Source: Schizochytrium sp. TIO01
Taxonomy: Eukaryota; Sar; Bigyra; Thraustochytrida; Thraustochytriidae
Direction: 5' to 3'
Length of the DNA stretch: 64,000 nucleotides
NCBI GenBank assembly: GCA_004764695.1
Contig: SMSO01000035.1
Coordinates: 3,477,040-3,541,039 of the forward strand
Below the pieces are notes generated by a model. The model worked only from the letters and a program-made list of their open reading frames with translations. It did not search any database and was not told the origin of the DNA. The position numbers were made by a program, and so were the translations under genes. Positions 23,368-36,682 of this stretch are shown piece by piece. How positions within the stretch are numbered: position 1 is the first letter of the stretch; each line of letters begins with the position of its first letter.

Positions 23368-24089
23368 TGGCTTTAAGCAAGCAAAGAAAGCAAAAAAGCT
23401 CCTCAACAGAGGGTGTGCGCTTCCCTGGGCTTAATCTTTCGTGTGTTGGCCTTCTTCTTATTCTTGTGCCCTAGCTTCGACAGTGCGGGCAACGGCGGTA
23501 TAAGGCGTCACGAGCGTTCCCAGAATCCGAGGTGTTCGCCGCCACCACAAACTCCACAACAAAAGGCCTGGCTCGCGCAGCTAAAACACCCTCCAACCGC
23601 TCGCTGTGATTGAGATATCAATGCAATGCAATGCAATGCAACGCAACGGAACGCAACGCAAGGAACCAATCGATGGATCAATCGGCAGATGGGTGGACCC
23701 TACCCACGTGATCTCTCGCTTCGCTTCTTGCTGGCAAATATAAGCTACGCCACAGCTGTTCGCAGAGACAGAGGCAGGAGTGAATCACAAGGCCTGGAAT
23801 TAAAAGCGGTCTGTCTCGTTCGTTTGGCCCTTTTGATCCCTCACGCAATGCTCTGCCACTGACTGCTGCCGCTTTTGACGTGCCCCGAAGAAGTTCGAGG
23901 TAGGCTGCCACCACAGAATAATAAATATCCAGACGGCTCGGATTGATATCTATCTATGTATCTATGTATCTATCTGTCTTGATGATTGACTCGATGAACC
24001 AATGCAATGCGTCGAGCGTAAGGATCAATGGGCGGATGGGTGTTTCTTTCTTCGTCCACAAACCCAACCAAACCAACCGAGAGCGAGTG

Positions 24090-24126
24090 AGCGAGTGAGC
24101 GAGTGAGTGAGTGAGTGAGTGAGTGA
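24090..24126. repeat. (GAGC GAGT)n to (GAGT)n microsatellite
   Basis: Alternating GAGC/GAGT units become pure GAGT. Confidence 0.9.
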
Positions 24127-24225
24127 TATTCAACGGCACAAGCCAACCTCTGCCCGTTTGGAATCGAATCAGCTCAACCCGAGCTCCTCCAATCGCCGCG
24201 ATCGAAAGAAAGGTTAGCGTTATGG

Positions 24226-25330
24226 GCCAATTTGAGTGGATCTGCCTGCCTCGGGCGGTTACTCGGCTGCTTGTTCACGCTGACGACGATGCCGTTCTCC
24301 AGGTTCCCTCTGTGCGGGAGCGAAGGGTGGGGCCGCAGTGGGCTGGAGCAGCACGGCGACCGCTTGGCTCGCTCGCGTGCCTCCGCCTCAGCTTACCCGG
24401 GATATCCACGGCTCGCTCGCGGGCGACCTCCTCGCGAAGGCGCGCTCGCCTTCCCGCGGGCTCGAGGGCGCCTAGCGATAGCCTATCAAGGCCTAGCGGC
24501 GAGGGCAAGCTCCCAAGAGGCGGCGCCAACTATGCTGGACTCCCTCAGCCGGGCCCTCGTAGCTCCCAGGCGCTGGTTCGCTAAGAGATTCCTCGATATG
24601 GCACTCAGCGGCGAAAAAACAGTCACTGCGGGTCCCGAGTGTGGGAATACAGCACGGTAACCCCACAGATCTTCGTTTAGCTAGCTCGCCTTGTTGATTT
24701 CTCCGGGTTTGGCTCAAACTGCTCAAAAGTCTGAGGGCTGATCGATCGATCGATCGATCGATCTCTTCGCCTTCTCGAGACCAAGCTCGCGCCTTCCCTC
24801 CGTGCGGATCCGGCTGCCTTTCTGACGCAGGGAAAGTCCGCCGCTGCCTAGACGCCTGGCTGGGCAGGCTTTGCTCGCTCGCTTGCCTGCTTGCCCAGCT
24901 AGCTAGCTAGCTAGCTAAGCTCGAAAGCAGGAACTCGAGACGCCGCTGCCGAATGGCCACTCTTCGCGGGGCGGCCGCCCGGCTGCGAGCCCGGCCTGGC
25001 CGCCCCTACTTCAAGGCCGCCGCCTCGGCTTGATCGCGCTGCCGTGAAGTAGCTTGAGCTCGCTCTGCGAGGCCTTGCGCAGTGGGTTGGCCCAGGCGCT
25101 GCAGAAATGGAGGCAAATGCAGCGAGCGATGATGCGAGAGATAGATCGATTGTTGGCTTCTGCGAAAGGAAGCCACCGCTCTGCGGGAGACACAGGCGAG
25201 AGGCGCGAGAGATGGGTGCCGGCTGCCTACCAGCGCGTCGCGCTTGTCTCTTGGTGAGGCTTGAGCCTGCTGGACGTCGCAGCCCCGCGACCGTCGTAGT
25301 CGTTGTTTTGCCGTCGCTGCTGATAGAAGG
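24226..25330. other. GC-rich island without a recognised gene
   Basis: About 1.1 kb is markedly GC- and CpG-rich compared with its surroundings. Open frames of 140-150 codons exist on the + strand (24123-24584 and 24232-24660) but overlap in different frames and show no protein family I recognise. It also contains (GATC)6 (24740-24763), an AGCT-type repeat (24897-24918), and inverted arms GGGGCGGCC/GGCCGCCCC near 24970-25008. It could be a promoter or CpG island, or an unrecognised gene. Confidence 0.4.
24740..24763. repeat. (GATC)6 microsatellite
   Basis: Six perfect units within the GC-rich island. Confidence 0.95.
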
Positions 25331-25351
25331 ATCGAGGGATTGATTGCTCTA

Positions 25352-25450
25352 TTTATTTATTTATTTATTTATTCATTTATTGTTGTTTCCCTCTTTTACT
25401 TCTTCTCTTCAAGTTTTTAATTTCTTCCTTTCTTCCTTCCTTTCTTTATT

Positions 25451-25490
<40 letters not shown>

Positions 25491-25491
25491 T
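25352..25491. repeat. (TTTA)n followed by (TTTC)n microsatellites
   Basis: About seven TTTA units (25352-25380) are followed, after a short spacer, by a TTTC-rich tract (about 25434-25491). They mark the switch from the GC-rich island to AT-rich sequence. Confidence 0.9.
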
Positions 25492-26057
25492 TAATCTCTC
25501 CTCCCTCTCAATTTTCACAAGTTATAAAAAAGGAAAGCTCTGAAAATAAAAATAAAAACGTGTTTATTTTTTTTATTTGCTTTTATATGCTTAAAGAAAA
25601 TGTTTAGCTTGGGGGGGGAGGAGAATCATTTAAAATTTGAAGACATGTAAATTGAAATGAAAGAGATAATAATGAATATCATCCTTACAGAGAATATAAA
25701 TATATATTTATAATAGAAAAGAAAAGCAGAGCCAAGCGAAGCAAGAGAAAGAAAGAGATAAATCCATCTGCTTTAAAGTTGAATGTCGTAGCCCTTACAA
25801 GGAGAAGAGCGAAGGCAACCTTTTCTGCTTCGTCTCCGCGACTTCGCTCTGTGCAGCGCTGCCTCTGTATCTCTCGCCGGCACTGACACCCGCTTCATCC
25901 CTCATGGTCGCGTGGTTGATTACTTTGAAACCAGCCTTGCCCTGTCTGCCGTAAACAGAGTGAACTAGACGAGCAAGGGAACCGGTGATTGAACGGCGCG
26001 AATGCTTCACCTGCTTGCTTGGCTTGCCTGACCTTGGCGAAACAGCCAGAGTGATAA

Positions 26058-26100
26058 ACTGACTGACTGACTGACTGACTGACTGACTGACTGACTGACT
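26058..26100. repeat. (ACTG)n microsatellite
   Basis: Nearly eleven perfect units. The same motif in the same orientation recurs at 31195. Confidence 0.97.
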
Positions 26101-28345
26101 ACGAGAGCCCACCAGGCTGTGTACCGGCGCGGCGACTAGTGGGCTCCGCCGGGCTGTTGTAGAGCAAGTTTGCCTTAGTTGTGCAGCCCTGAGCAATCGG
26201 AGAGCGAGAGTTAATGAGCTAGTTAAACTATGTTTTTGTTTTGTTTTGTTTTGTGTTATTATAATGTATTGATTACTTAAAAGTAAATATTCCTCATCGT
26301 ACTTGGATGAGTTCAATAATTTTCCTTGTCTAAGTTACACTGGCTCAAGCTCAGCCTACGAATATAGATGTGATGGTTGAAATAGAGGCATATCCTCTCT
26401 TTTTTGGTCTTCCTAACGTAGTAATTGCGCTTTTAAAATGCCAGTAGGCAGCACTTTAATTTAATTTTAATTTTAATTTTAAACATTAATACATTTTTAT
26501 TACTTATTTATTTATTTATTATTTATGTAGTAATCTTTCACTCATCGGTGCGCTCTCACTAGTCAGAGGTCAAGAACTAAAATCCTCTCAAACCAGAGCA
26601 GCCACTGGAATCAGTTCATTTTTTCCATCAGGGTGCCAACCATTGTACTTCATATCCAAGATTTCTTGTCTACCATATACAAGGTATCAATCATTTGGGG
26701 ATATGCTTTTCTTCCGGGCAAAGCAAGCAAAATAGTTTCTAAAGCTATTATTATTTTCAGTATTATTTGAATAGAATAAATGTAGAAAACCATAATATTT
26801 GGAGGTAGGGCGATTTTAATTTACTGGAATGAGAAGAAACAATCTACCATTCTACTCAGCTGGTGGTAGGGTCAGTCAGTCATTTCTTCGTCTGTCAGGA
26901 TCTATTCGCCCTATTATTATTCCTCAGCTGCGCCTCCTTCCTTGCACAGCTCGCATTCCACCTGTCTATACAAACTCGACCTGAAGAACTCACCAGAGCC
27001 TCCGAGTTCTCAGGAAGATTGCTTTCTTTGAACAGGAAATGACAAGATCTGCCAACCTCCGCAATTTTCAACCCCTTCTGTCTTTGCTCGCTCTCTTCTT
27101 AATTTTTATTTTAACTTTTAACTTTAAAGACTCTGAATCATTTTGATTTTTGTAAATAATTAAGTCTAAAAACGTAGAATGAGCAACATCACCGATCGTG
27201 GGTGAGAGACTGAGTGTTTGGAAAGTATACCCACTGGAATATAAAGACACGAACTGAGACTGGGACAGCCACCGGTCAAAAGCCATTCGCCTAGTGCAGC
27301 TTTCCTTCTCCAATGAGAACCCGAAGCTGCCAATTCTCTAAATTTTACAAAAACCCAGTCATGCGTCACGGCAGAGGAGTGTCAATCGTGGTTGTATCGG
27401 TGGTCTAATTTAGTCATATCGCGTTCTTAGAACTTAGGACAATATACGTACAATCATGCACACATCTATCCCGTCCGTATTTTGACAACTCCAAATCTGC
27501 AGTTAGTGTGCTACTGGAACTCAAGTCCCTCGCAATTATTGCAAATAACCACGTTCATCCGTCAAATCAAGAAAAATCTCAGCGTAGATCGCAGAGATTA
27601 ATTTAGCTGTCCTGGTATGCATGCATGCATGGATGCATGCATGCTTCCGTGCGTGCTTCCGTGCACGCGTGCTCAGAATTGCCCAGTGTCTTGGGAGTTA
27701 GCAATCGGTCTTCTCCATACATTCCATTTCTGTGTGCAAAAAAGTAGATAGAGAACACGTGTGCAGTCAATCAGATTGTATTCCAAAGTGATCAGCAAGC
27801 GCATTTCTACGAATAATCTCACATGAGGCCGGACTGCCCTGAGTTAAATTTTCCTCATTTCTCAACCCGCCCTCAGGTACGTAAACAAATTTCAACATAA
27901 ACCTTTAAAATATTTGATATTGTATATCTCTTTAGAGCTTTAGAGAAAGATAACGCCTAGCTAGAGGGACCAGGGGCATGCATGTGCTATTCATTCCTTT
28001 TGACCTGTCTGCCTCCCTTTTCAATAGGCGCTCCCTACTACCTACCACCTGTAAATATTTTCATCGATCCCTCTCTTTCTCCTTTCATCATTCGCTTATT
28101 CTTTTTTCACCTTCTCCTGTTTTTCTTCTTTTTCTATTTTCTATACCAAAATCCCATGAAATCTAGGAAATCTAGGAAAGCAAGCTCAGCGCATGCAGGT
28201 CTGCTCCTTTCCTGTGCATCGAAATCACTCCCGTGTCAGCAGCCTTTTCCTGCGCATTGCCTTCCTGCCGTGTCTGTCGGGTAAGCAACTTAAAGCTGCC
28301 CAGTCGACTGCACGCGTAGATTGTTCGCGCCCATCGCAGCATCAC

Positions 28346-28381
28346 TGCATGTGTATGCATGCATGCATGCATACACATGCA
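28346..28381. repeat. Perfect 36-bp palindrome
   Basis: The sequence equals its own reverse complement over 36 bases, centred between 28363 and 28364, with a (TGCA)n core flanked by TGTGTA/TACACA. It could extrude as a cruciform. Confidence 0.95.
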
Positions 28382-28644
28382 TTGCACGTATGCATGTTTG
28401 CAATCGTGCCCAACAGATGGGTCGTCTCCGTTCAATGCAAACTTGAAAGTAGACGCCTACTTTAAGTACGAGTACCATGCTATCTGTTGACATGCATGCA
28501 TTGCATAAGGAAAGCTGGGAAGGAGGCAATCCACTCGAAGCGCCCCTAGTCTTTTGTATTCGCTGCCATGCACGCATGCTCTTTCGAAGACTTGCTTTCT
28601 TTCCTCGTTGGTTGGTTTGATTGATTTTGATTGGTTTTGTTTTA

Positions 28645-28667
28645 TTTGATTGATTGATTGATTGATT
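28645..28667. repeat. (GATT)n short microsatellite
   Basis: About five GATT units, the same motif as the long array at 38601. Confidence 0.85.
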
Positions 28668-30558
28668 AATTAACCCAAAGCTCGGTCGCGAAGGCGGGTA
28701 GTTTTTGCGAGGGGGGATGGTTTTCATCTGTTTACAGTGACCGATACTCTTTCGACATGGAGTTGGTAGTGTAGGTACTACTGGAAAGAAAGTGCAGTTG
28801 TGATTTCAATGTTGAATGTATGTTAGTAGCACTCAATCTCACGTGTTCACGCGTATTAATTTTGTAAAAGAATGCTTACTTGTCTTCTTCTATGTGGGGC
28901 CGCAGATACCTGAACAGGCTAACAAAAGTCTTTTGCTCCTTTTTCTTTTGATTCTCTCGCTTTTATTAATATACGTTAAATTTCTACCTGTATGGATTAG
29001 TTTTTTTCCTTTTTTTTTAAACTTAAGAAAGCTTATGCTACTAAGAAAAACTAAAATAAATGTACTATCACAAATGAGTGTAAAAGCAACTTTTTAAAAA
29101 GTAAACAAAAACTCTGTTTCTCTTCTTCTTCTTTTTCTTCTTCTTCTTTTTAATATATGAGATGCAGTGTTCCAAATATGTGGAAAACAGGAACCTTTTC
29201 TTTGGCTGCCAAAGTCCTATGTACTTACTGTGATGTCTAGACATTTTCCGCAATCTCATGAACTTGGAAGCAGACACCTGAGACAAGCAACGCAGTAACA
29301 AAAGTTATCTGTGGAAACGATAAATTAAACGCAAACATTTTTGTTATATTCCAGAGCCGCAGCTCGTTTCTTATTTTAATTTAAATATTAATCCCGCATC
29401 TCTTCAATTGCTCTTTCCTTTTTCATACCTTCATTTGTTTCCTTTTCTTTGTCTCACATTGTTCTCTCCTCTTCTTTCGCTTTCTTTTCCTTCTTTTCGA
29501 TGATTTCTCATCAGAATTGAAGGGGCAGAGAGAACCTGAGAATTGTACGATGATAAGGCCAGAGCTACGAGAGATTCTATAGTTCCTCTGCGCTCCTCAC
29601 TTAGGCATCCATTCTCCGACAGTTATTAAAGGCAAAATTGACAGAGACTTGTCAGATCACGCGCGTGTCTCCACTTCTCTGCTCGTCGTCATCCTCCATG
29701 CCTATAGACATGTATGGATGTACTTACTTCACGGCACCATCGCTCGAGTTACCGGGAGCCGCCAATTCACCCGGTCATCTTGAAGAATGCAGTATAGAAG
29801 AGGCCTCGAAGTCTCAACGAGAGGAGTTCTAGCCTACAATCATTCTCTTTTGCGGCTCGCGTGTGCACATGGCATCTTCACCGCAAGCTTCTCGCCGTGT
29901 CGCAAAGCAATGGATGCGTGAGGTGGCTACAATGACTCGAAAATGTACTTCGTCGTTGAGCTGTTCTTCTCTTCCCAACGCAAATGAGTGAACGGAGCTG
30001 CTGAATGCGGACCTTTGGTCATCGTGAAAACACATGCCGGAGCATCTTGCTTTGGTTTGCAGTCCGGCTGCAGGCTGCTTTGTCCTCTTCGTAAACCCGG
30101 TGAGTGAGTGTTCAGTCGAAGGGCTCTGGGATCCTCGATGAGCGTACGCCACTCTCGCCAATTCGCTGAGCGAAGGGGTGAATTCATTTCTAGGTATCTA
30201 CAGCCGGTGGCGGGCAATCGCGAGAACACAGAGACTTTGAGACGATGCCTTCGTACGTATTGCAAAGGTTTAGGTTTGGGGTTCAGGGAACCAACCAACC
30301 TCATGCTGACCTGAGTTGTTGTCGGTATTCGTCTCCTTGGGCTTGCTTTCGAACAAGTTTGCTCATTGAGCTCGGCGTGTCTGCCACGTTGCCATTTCAT
30401 TCGACGGTGGGCGGAAAGGGGAGCTGCAGATAAAGTCAGAGCTCTTCGGGCAGAACTTCGATGTTGTTTCCGAGTGTCAGTAACTTCTTCATTTGCGTGC
30501 TTATCCTCTGCTGATAATTCGTGTTTTCGAAGAGAAGAGAATGGTTGGTATTCACTAT

Positions 30559-30596
30559 ACATTCATTCGTTCATTCATTCATTCATTCATTCATTA
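30559..30596. repeat. (ATTC)n microsatellite
   Basis: About nine units with one variant (GTTC). Confidence 0.9.
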
Positions 30597-31194
30597 AATC
30601 AACCTTCTTTCTTTAGGTAACTCTCGAGATACTCCGAATGGAGTTCTTTCCCTCTTCACGCTCGAATTCGCTTTCCTGAACAGTCGTTGGAATGTGAGTG
30701 ATCAGTGCCGATGGCGATCCTTCTCACGAAAAATGAGAATCCCGCCGACTCATGATTTGACCTTCCCTTACTATTTTGTATTGTTTAAAGAAAAAGTTCT
30801 TTGCGAGAACGAACTTGCACACCAAACAGGTATGCTCTTCTTCCATTGCCTTCCGCTGATTACCAACCTATATACGCTGTCTACGCGGCTCCTACTGCCT
30901 ATGTGCAAGTTCTTCTTCGCCCAAAGGGAGATTAGCCAGCGGTATGTAAATCAAAGAGCTTCTCGCAATTTGACTTCCCATAGCACAGAGCATTCATCTG
31001 CTTTGGCCGCCATTAGAGGAAGATAAGACGCGCTCAATGTCCTGTCAAAATGGCTGTTCTTCTGAACAGATAATACCTGTCTACGTCTCTTTACTACGCT
31101 CCACAACTTTTGCAGCTCGAAAGGCACCCAGAGCTTTCAAGCGAGGAGTTTACTTCACCTCTTGAGGGTTCGCTTCTGATTACAACATTATAAA

Positions 31195-31245
31195 TGACTG
31201 ACTGACTGACTGACTGACTGACTGACTGACTGACTGACTGACTGA
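31195..31245. repeat. (TGAC)n microsatellite
   Basis: Almost thirteen perfect units in the same orientation as the 26058 array. Confidence 0.97.
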
Positions 31246-31538
31246 GGCCAAAGAATCTGAGCTGCCATGGCAAGGCAAGAAACTGGCCATTTGGATACAT
31301 GACGCTCTTTTTCGAAGTTTCCGTGGACTCTACAGACTTCATCCCACTCTGATCAAAGCTATCAGAGCGCAATTATCTATCAGAAGCACTTGAATGAACA
31401 AATGTATCAATCAACTCATTCGTGGCAATTGAGGACTCCTCTTGCTACGAAACCTGCCTGTGCTGCGCTCGTGTATATTGAACGATCCGACTCCGTCATT
31501 GACTAATGAACATCTCCAGCGCCGGAGCACCTTCTTTT

Positions 31539-31561
31539 ACTTCTTCTTCTTCTTCTTCTTC
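31539..31561. repeat. (TTC)n microsatellite
   Basis: About eight units. Confidence 0.9.
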
Positions 31562-31687
31562 TTTTTCTTTTTCTTCTTTTATGATGTATGTACTACAGTT
31601 GAAGGAATCCAAGTGCCCGAGTCAGGGCACTCGAACCATTTGGTTGCTTGAAGGTAAAGTAGCCCAGAGAACACTGTGGGATTACTT

Positions 31688-31711
31688 GTGACCCAGGCGA
31701 CCCTGGGTCAC
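31688..31711. repeat. Inverted repeat, 10-bp arms
   Basis: GTGACCCAGG and its exact reverse complement flank the 4-base loop CGAC. No T run follows, so there is no reason to call it a terminator. Confidence 0.8.
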
Positions 31712-33565
31712 GATCTTTGCGAGGGCCTGTGTTGATTGAGAGGGCGACCGGCGAGAAAAGCGGAGTCCGCCGCTTTTGCGTGTTGAGAAAGGAACAGACC
31801 AAACCATCTTTTATTCTGACAGACTCAAATTTCTTTAATATTATCGTTTGTTGATCTTTATCATTTAGTTGAAAACATTTATCTCTCTATTATTATTTTT
31901 TCTAGTTTTCGTAAAAATAATAATATGTATATTTTATTTCATTGTTCTGATTAAAATATTTTTTAATTTTTTTTGTTGAAAAATAGATATAAAATAAAAT
32001 AGTACATGTTATTAAAAACAGCGGATGGGCGAGCACTGCGCGGCAGAAGCTGTCGGTGCACATGTCACTGCTACAACCACAGAAGCGAAGCAGATATTCA
32101 AACTAATACAATCGAGCTGGCATGATCATTTTTCTCAAAACAACTTATCTTCATTCAGTTGCTCCGACCCAGGTGCTTGCTTGCCTACTAACAAAATATT
32201 ATATCTAGAAAAGTGATTTATTTTCTCTCTCTTTTTTGAACGACTCGAAAAATAAAGAATCGCGGCGAAGGATGGCAAAGAGACAAAAGCTAGCTAGTTT
32301 TATTGCTTTGGTATTCGCAGTGTGCGTGTTACAGTTTGCGCTGTGCCCACCAAGAATGCCTGCATGCGCACAGGTCCTCCAAACTATGCAGATAGGTCAG
32401 ATTTTTAACCTGTACGTACACCTTGAACTCTTTTTATGAGATGAGCCGCAGAGGGGCTTCCTAGATTCCACATAGGTACCTGTTGTGTCCGCCCCTCCTA
32501 GCGTTTCTAGTAACCCTCCAGTACATATGGCCAGAACTCCAAAAAATAAAACCTTTATATAGTACAAAACAAAACAAACAAACAAATAAACAAACAAACA
32601 AACAAAATCACTCGCATATTGCTGTCTCTGAGTTTCACAACTTGATAAAAACGCCCAAGGTTCTTCTAGTACAGTCCAAGTTCAGAAAAGACCCGCTCTC
32701 GGTGCAATGGATCTATGCTTGGACACAGGCATACACGGGCGCTATGCGCTTCTCTTCGTTCTTGCGTTGATCTCCTTGGACCGAGAGCCGCTCTTGGAGC
32801 GGGACGTCACAGTCTCGGTAAAAAACAAAACAAAACAAAAAACTGAAGGTCGTCTCCCGACATCGATCTCAGATCATATCACAAATCAACCACAGCAAAG
32901 ACAACAACAGACAGCAATAACCTCCACAGCAACGGCCGCTACGCCCCCAATCGCAACCACACATGTGGCCAACAAAGTTTGCAAGAACGCAGACTTTCAG
33001 GTACCCTGTCTCGAAATGACCACCAAAAAGGGCTCCGCGAGGCCAAGCTTTCGACTCACCGTCTGCTCACTGCAGAGCCGTTTTGACACGACACAGCAGA
33101 AGCCTTCAAGAGCCTGAGAGCGAGCGAGGCAAGGCGAAGCGAAGCGCAGCAAAACAAATAAATAACCGATTGTCCTTGTCAAGCAAGACCTCCGCAGAAG
33201 AAACGTTTTGGCTCAAGAAGAAGAAGAGCAAATGGCGATGATGATGAGCGCCACTTGTAGACAGGCAGATGGACGTAAAGTAATTAAGCAGGTGGCCTCC
33301 CTCCCTCCCTCCCTCCCTCCTCAACAAGCAATTGAAACACAAATTAAGGACCTCTGGACGAGGGAGGCCGAAGCAAGTTTCCGTCTCCGCCGCGGTCGAA
33401 ACTTCCCGATACCCGGAGGTGAGAAAGAAAACGATACGCTTGCTACTCATGGAGGGAGCTCTTGAAAGCGTGGCCTCTCTCTCAAACAAAACGAGGCTTT
33501 CCAAGTAACTGTGACACACAGCAGACTTCGCCTCAAGCAAAGCTCCGTTTTCGTATGCGCCTCTT

Positions 33566-33585
33566 GATCGATCGATCGATCGATC
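33566..33585. repeat. (GATC)5 microsatellite
   Basis: Five perfect units. Confidence 0.92.
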
Positions 33586-35079
33586 TGTCTCCATATGAAG
33601 GAATGTATGGATCTGTGAATCTATCTCTTCTTTTTCTTTCAAACTCGTGCTCCCCGGAAAGAAAGAATCCCAAAAAGAAAGCCAAAACTCAACTCGCTCG
33701 CTTCTTCGCCTCAGGACGCGGACGCGGACGAGGACGCGGACGCGGACCTCGAGGATGCCAATGGTGCGTGACTGATATCTCTTTGGCCCTCTTTGATCTC
33801 TGACAGCCAAAGAAGAGCTGGCTACAACCTGAGTGGCATCGCCGACATTAACGTATCGAGAAATGAAACAATTTCGAAGAAGCAAGTTCCCACTTCTCCT
33901 CTCGCGAAAGAAGTGCGTGCGTCGGTTTTGTGGTCTTTGCGTCTGTCTGTTTTAATATGCAGGTACCTAGCTCAAACCGTAGGAGGCAACTTAGTTGGCC
34001 CTTTCCTTTCAGCCTGAGCAGTCTTAGGCAGTGAGTCAGTCAGTCATTGAATGAGTCAGTCAGTCAGTATCAATTGCAATGTGTTCCCTTTCGTATCTAA
34101 AACAAACTGGGCAGGCAAGGAATGTACTGTCTGTGCTTTTGATCTCTTATTCCCACGGCGTGAACAAAAATGTATGAGCCATCGCTTTTTTGATGGCTAT
34201 GGGAGAGGAGAGAGATCCAACATAGAGGCTCCCGTGCTACCCATTGGCAGGGAACTTCGCATGCTCCGCAACCTGATGGAGCAAAATAGGTAGGTAAATG
34301 GAGGGATCATATCGTAAAGAATCACCGCCATTGCAGCCAGCGCAGGTTTTTAAGTACTAAGTGTGTGCTTTAGAACGAATTTGTTTTGGGGATTGGACTT
34401 TTAGTACCAAATTTTGATTATTTATTGATTTATTTATTTTCATTTATTTAATTTTTGTTTATTTTTTATAAACTCACTCATGTGGCATTGCATTGAATGC
34501 CTCTTTAGGGGCAGTGAAAGTGGTTTGAGTTGGTCTTTTGAAAAAAGCCCAGCCCATCAAAAGGGGCTCAAGCCAGCTCGAATTAGGCTGTGCAAGCAGA
34601 TAATTGGTGCCTAGGTAGGTAGGTACATTTCAATTCCAGTCTTACTTTCAACGAGGGGATTGAGAGGGCCAAGGGAAGCAAACTAACGCAGCAAATATTG
34701 ATCTGCTCGTCGCCACCGCCCCAACCCATATGGTCAGCATCACATTCTTCACTCGTTGATCATCGGCATTGTCTTCAAAGTTCTTTGACTTGTTGAGTTC
34801 CAGCTCTTTCTTTCATTTATTCATTCATTTATTCATTCATTCAATATTCACAACTAACTGACAAAGCAACTGCCATCTCTATACGTCTGTCTCTATTAGA
34901 CTAGCTAGAGAAACAAGGTAGCTAGCTACCGGAACCGCACCTCCGTGCGTCTGTTTTGCTTGCTCAACGAGGGGCTCGCTCAAACTGGGTCACCATGCTA
35001 CTGACTTAAGGCTCTGTTCATAGAGAGTTTCGTACCTCGACGTAGATCATTGATGCGAAAATAAATACAAAAGTAAATA

Positions 35080-35118
35080 CATCCATCCATACATACATAC
35101 ATACATACATCCATACAT
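35080..35118. repeat. (ATCC)/(ATAC)n microsatellite
   Basis: ATCC and ATAC units are mixed. Confidence 0.88.
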
Positions 35119-35689
35119 GCAAACAAACATATATAAAGGTCACAGTAAATGGCTGTGCTCTGCTCCTGACCTGAGGCTTCTGCGTTATGTTTGGAGTTAA
35201 ACTCTGCAAGAACGCAACAGTGCCACCGACTGCTTATTCGTTTCGATAAATTCACGAACCTGCTGCTGAGGAATGGAGGGAGGCGCTTGGAGAGGCGATG
35301 ATGAGCGATAATGCTGTGGCTGAAGCTAGCTTTGAAGTAGTAAAGCAGCAGCTACAACCGAAGCATCGCTATGTCAAGAGACGAAGGAACCAGAACAGCT
35401 GCCCATTGCAAATGAAAGCGGGACTTTACATCATTAATAATTATCTCAAGAAGTTTTCTCTATTTCTTTATGCATTCCTTTCTTTTCAACTTTAAATAAT
35501 TAAATAAACTTATAAATTATCAGCGTGTACTGTCTCGCAAACTTGGTCAGCATCACTTAACATTTCAAACAATAATGGGCACTGCGCATGGATACCTAAT
35601 CGAAAGGCAGTCGCCGAGAACACACCCCACTGTGAGGAAGAATCAAGAAGAATGGCGAAGGCGGTGTTTCGCCAAGTCTAATCTTAATT

Positions 35690-35718
35690 GAAGAAGAAGA
35701 AGAAGAAGAAGAAGAAGA
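35690..35718. repeat. (GAA)n microsatellite
   Basis: About nine to ten units. Confidence 0.9.
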
Positions 35719-36399
35719 TTAAGAAGAAGTTGAAGTTGCGAAGGCCTGTTGTTGAAGAAGTGCTGAAGAAGTTGTGGTGGGAAGGTGCCTGCTCCTCCAA
35801 CAATTGACCAGAGACCCTCATTACATTGGTTCGCAGACAGTTGAGCAAAGCCAACATTTTAACACATGGCTGACTGACTTACTGACTTACTGACTGGTTC
35901 GTTGATAAGAAATGTATTCTTTCTCTCATCTCGGCTGTAAATAATACCAAATATTTACTCAACGTGGTCATGCATTGGCGGTGGCCTTCAAAACTAGACG
36001 TCGTTTCGAAAGTGAATCAAAATGGAGCCAATAAAAGCCAGTCTGCAGCTTGTACATTAAGGAATCAATCTCCAGAGAAGCGGCTCAAAGGACTGAGAAA
36101 CCCGCCCTTCAGCTCTGCAACCAAACAAAGATAAACAAACAAACATACAAGCAAAGCAAGTTTGTGAAAGTAGTAATTCTCCTTCTTCTTTTCTCTTTTG
36201 TTTTCTTTTGTTTTTCCCACATTAGTATATATAGTGTATCACGAAATGATATGAAATGAAAGAAAGAATGAAAAGGAAGGAAGCCCAACCACGTCTGCCT
36301 TTGCATGCCTCTGCAAGCAGCCAGCAGAAACCGACAGACATATATGCATACATACATGCATACATACATGCATACATATATACAAACAGACGGACACAT

Positions 36400-36682
36400 A
36401 AACAAACAAACAAACAAACAAACAAACAAACAAACAAACAAACAAACAAACAAACAAACAAACAAACAAACAAACAAACAAACAAACAAACAAACAAACA
36501 AACAAACAAACAAACAAACAAACAAACAAACAAACAAACAAACAAACAAACAAACAAACAAACAAACAAACAAACAAACAAACAAACAAACAAACAAACA
36601 AACAAACAAACAAACAAACAAACAAACAAACAAACAAACAAACAAACAAACAAACAAACAAACAAACAAACAAACAAACAAA
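36400..36682. repeat. (AAAC)n microsatellite, about 70 units
   Basis: About 283 bases of uninterrupted AAAC. It produces spurious long ORFs on both strands (Asn-Lys-Gln-Thr and Phe-Val-Cys-Leu repeats). A related ATAC/ATGC tract lies just upstream (about 36342-36382). Confidence 0.98.

Larger units (their letters stand above)
20518..24225. other. Gene-less repeat-rich region
   Basis: About 3.7 kb of alternating purine-rich and pyrimidine-rich tracts with many microsatellites, listed separately. Open frames are numerous but of biased composition (Arg/Lys/Glu, Ser/Phe/Leu) and occur in overlapping frames on both strands, which argues against coding. No RNA gene is seen. Confidence 0.5.
25492..36399. 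other. Long gene-less stretch with scattered microsatellites
   Basis: About 11 kb. All open frames are under 260 codons and none shows a recognisable domain, a sustained codon bias or a plausible exon chain. The longest (33106-33885, -) includes a repeat-encoded Val/Arg stretch and a GATC-encoded Asp-Arg-Ser-Ile stretch, so it is probably chance. I see no tRNA, rRNA or intact transposon. Confidence 0.5.

Noticed and set aside
31688-31711. Rho-independent-type terminator hairpin
   Set aside because: No T run follows, and this is a eukaryotic genome where such terminators are not expected.
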